DNA of 16,607 bases from an uncultured Tolumonas sp. (lineage in GTDB: Bacteria; Pseudomonadota; Gammaproteobacteria; Enterobacterales; Aeromonadaceae): contig CAIZDF010000561.1 of assembly GCA_903931645.1 (NCBI GenBank), positions 1 through 16,607 on the forward strand. Reading direction: 5' to 3'. Shown here one piece after another: positions 15,184 through 16,607 of the stretch. The notes beneath the pieces were generated by a model, which worked only from the letters and a program-made list of their open reading frames with translations, was not told where the DNA came from and did no database searches. Every line of letters begins with the position of its first letter. Position 1 is the first letter of the stretch. The position numbers were made by a program, and so were the translations under genes.

Positions 15184-15244
15184 TTTGCATTTGCATTTCA
15201 TCTTTATCTGCAACAAAAATAGGATGTCCCCTGGCATTACTTGG

Positions 15245-16045
15245 CTAGATGGCCGGATATGGGTAACGGGCTAAACCCAACTGCTGCGATATGTTCGCTG
15301 CCGCCTGATGTAACATGGTCACGTAGTGTGCCAATTGCTGTTCATCAAAACGAATCGTTGGAAATGAAATACTTAAGCCCGCCATGACATAACCAAACCG
15401 ATCATAAACCGGCACCGCCACACAACGAACCCCCACTTCCTGCTCTTCACGATCTTCACTAAACCCGGTCTCGCGCACCGTTGCCAATTCCGCTAACAAC
15501 GCATCAATATCCGATAAGGTGTGTGCCGTTTTTCGTTCAAAGGCCACCGGCGCCAGAATGTCTCGGATCGCTTGCTCATCCAGCCAGGCCAGCAGCACCT
15601 TACCAATCGCCGTGCAATACAGCGGATTGCGGCGACCAATGCGGGAATACATGCGCAAGTTATAGAGCGAATCAATTTTATGCAGATAAACAATACTCTC
15701 TTCTTCCATCGCCCCCAGATGAATGGTCTCTTGCGTTGCTTTTGATAATAATCGCATCTGCTGATCGGCAATTTTTATCAAATCGACGTGCTGTAAGGCT
15801 TTGGCACCCAGATCGAATAACTTGAGTGTCAGAGAGTATTTATCGTTTTCCCCTTCCTGCTGCACATAACCCAACGACTTCATGGTTTGTAAGAACCGAT
15901 AGACGGTACTTTTTGACATCATGACACGTTGCGAAAGTTCGGTTACCCCGATCTCATGCTCATCACCCAAGGCCTGCAAAATACCGAATACCTTCAACAC
16001 CGACGACACCGAATCCTGCTGTTTTGAAAAATCGTTCACGACCAC
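15245..16045 (-). CDS. kdgR: KdgR, IclR-family repressor of 2-keto-3-deoxygluconate genes
   Basis: The 266-residue protein closely follows enterobacterial KdgR over its full length. DSVSSVLKVFGILQALG and VTELSQRVMMSKSTVYRFLQTMKSLGYV (about 11-62) make the winged HTH; the IclR effector domain has HLGAMEEESIVYLHKIDSLYNLRMYSRIGRRNPLY..TAIGKVLLAW (split here) and AVPVYDRFGYVMAGLSISFPT. KdgR represses genes for pectin/uronate breakdown until KDG binds. No ATG starts the frame: GTG at 16045 and GTG at 16039 are both possible, each with a purine-rich site (AGGA or GAGG) about 5 bases ahead. It is divergent from kdgK with a KdgR operator between, so it controls kdgK and perhaps itself. It ends 101 bp before tatA on the same strand. 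Confidence 0.93.
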   Translation of the reverse strand: MVVNDFSKQQDSVSSVLKVFGILQALGDEHEIGVTELSQRVMMSKSTVYRFLQTMKSLGYVQQEGENDKYSLTLKLFDLGAKALQHVDLIKIADQQMRLLSKATQETIHLGAMEEESIVYLHKIDSLYNLRMYSRIGRRNPLYCTAIGKVLLAWLDEQAIRDILAPVAFERKTAHTLSDIDALLAELATVRETGFSEDREEQEVGVRCVAVPVYDRFGYVMAGLSISFPTIRFDEQQLAHYVTMLHQAAANISQQLGLARYPYPAI

Positions 16046-16108
16046 CTCTATCCTGCTCTTCTTTGCCGGAGACTATATACCAGCTTTTTTTAAATCCGAA
16101 TCAAAATT

Positions 16109-16128
16109 AATGAAACATTGTTTTATTT
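16109..16128. promoter_or_regulatory. KdgR operator between kdgR and kdgK
   Basis: AATGAAAC-ATTG-TTTTATTT is a near-perfect palindrome; its AAT-R-AAA-N6-TTT-Y-ATT core agrees with the KdgR box as I recall it from enterobacteria. It ends 4 bases before TTGACA (16132-16137), a perfect -35 for kdgK; the best -10, TATGAT (16159-16164), is 21 bp on, longer than ideal. Position and adjacent genes make it convincing. Confidence 0.8.
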
Positions 16129-16194
16129 TATTTGACACATAGGTTTGATTGTTTAATCTATGATCGTTTTCCAAATTCAACATGAGAGCAAATC

Positions 16195-16607
16195 ATGGAC
16201 ACTCTGAACATCGCCATCATTGGTGAATGCATGGTGGAACTACAACGTCAGGATAACGATATCCGACAGGGGTTTGGTGGTGACACGTTGAATACTGCGG
16301 TTTACCTTGCCCGCCAGCTACCGCGACGCCAGGGTAAAGTGCACTATGTCAGCGCGTTAGGAACTGACAATTTCAGTCAGACCATGCTCGATAACTGGCA
16401 ACAAGAAGGCGTCGAAACGACATTAGTTCAGCGTCTGACGAACAAAATGCCCGGCTTGTATTTCATCGACACCGACAGCCATGGCGAACGCAGTTTCTCT
16501 TACTGGCGCAGCGATGCTGCAGCCAAATATTGGTTAGAAACCGAACAAACTGAGGCCGTATTAGCGCAACTCGCGCAGATGGATGTGATTTATCTCAGCG
16601 GGATCAG
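16195..16607 (+). CDS. kdgK: KdgK, 2-dehydro-3-deoxygluconokinase, N-terminal part (cut by window edge)
   Basis: From the ATG at 16195, 137 codons are open to the window end; the full enzyme is about 310 residues. The visible part is the start of a PfkB/ribokinase-fold sugar kinase and matches E. coli KdgK block for block: IAIIGECMVEL at 5-15, GFGGDTLNTAVYLARQ at 27-42 (sugar-binding di-glycine), HYVSALGTDNFSQTMLD, LPGLYxI-like MPGLYFIDTDSHGERSF, and YWRSDAAAKYWL. KdgK phosphorylates 2-keto-3-deoxygluconate in the cytoplasm, giving KDPG for Eda. GAGAG lies about 7 bases before the ATG. It is divergent from kdgR, with a KdgR box and a TTGACA -35 upstream, so it should be induced by KDG. The ATP site and catalytic Asp lie beyond the window. 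Confidence 0.93.
   Translation, partial: MDTLNIAIIGECMVELQRQDNDIRQGFGGDTLNTAVYLARQLPRRQGKVHYVSALGTDNFSQTMLDNWQQEGVETTLVQRLTNKMPGLYFIDTDSHGERSFSYWRSDAAAKYWLETEQTEAVLAQLAQMDVIYLSGI

Overview
The window looks like a chromosomal segment of a gammaproteobacterium. The IclR regulator near the right end and the sugar kinase beside it closely match enterobacterial KdgR and KdgK, and the SDR and nitroreductase resemble E. coli YdfG and RutE. Base composition is moderate and codon use is even, and there are no IS elements, tRNAs, CRISPR arrays or phage genes. An Enterobacterales/Aeromonadales-type host is likely; the genus cannot be fixed from the sequence alone.

Left part (1-2654): the first 59 codons of an MFS exporter face away from a LysR regulator across a gap that holds a perfect LysR-type operator. 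A RutE-like flavin reductase and a small TMEM175-type membrane protein follow on the minus strand. Middle-left (2748-6309): a class III aminotransferase with its own terminator is divergent from a two-gene unit, a TSUP exporter plus a YdfG-like hydroxy-acid dehydrogenase. Next is an unrecognised small exported protein made of two 38-residue repeats. Middle (6559-11302): a complete polar amino acid ABC importer (binding protein, two permeases, ATPase) has an attenuator-like terminator after the binding-protein gene, and a MocR (GntR plus aminotransferase) regulator lies divergent to it. Right-middle (11554-13966): a second TSUP exporter, an AraC regulator and a LysE/RhtB amino acid exporter, all on the plus strand. 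Right (14002-16607): a compact minus-strand tatABC operon, kdgR, and divergent kdgK, which is cut by the window end; a KdgR operator lies between the last two.

The common theme is uptake, transamination, aldehyde reduction and export of small amino or carboxylic acids, with one specific regulator per transport unit. An inferred route is omega-amino acid (for example beta-alanine) to semialdehyde by the aminotransferase, then to a hydroxy acid by the RutE-like and/or YdfG-like reductase. The substrate is not proven. The kdg genes concern 2-keto-3-deoxygluconate catabolism, a separate topic.

No gene-free stretch exceeds 300 bases. The longest gaps are 4086-4358 (divergent control region), 11303-11553 (terminator, then promoter region of the TSUP gene), 6310-6558 (leader of the repeat protein and a possible terminator hairpin) and 9598-9811 (divergent control region with direct repeats). 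I see no clear new multi-gene defence or mobile system. The least explained items are the repeat protein, the compact Tat operon with its structured leader, and the hairpin over the lysE ribosome binding site.
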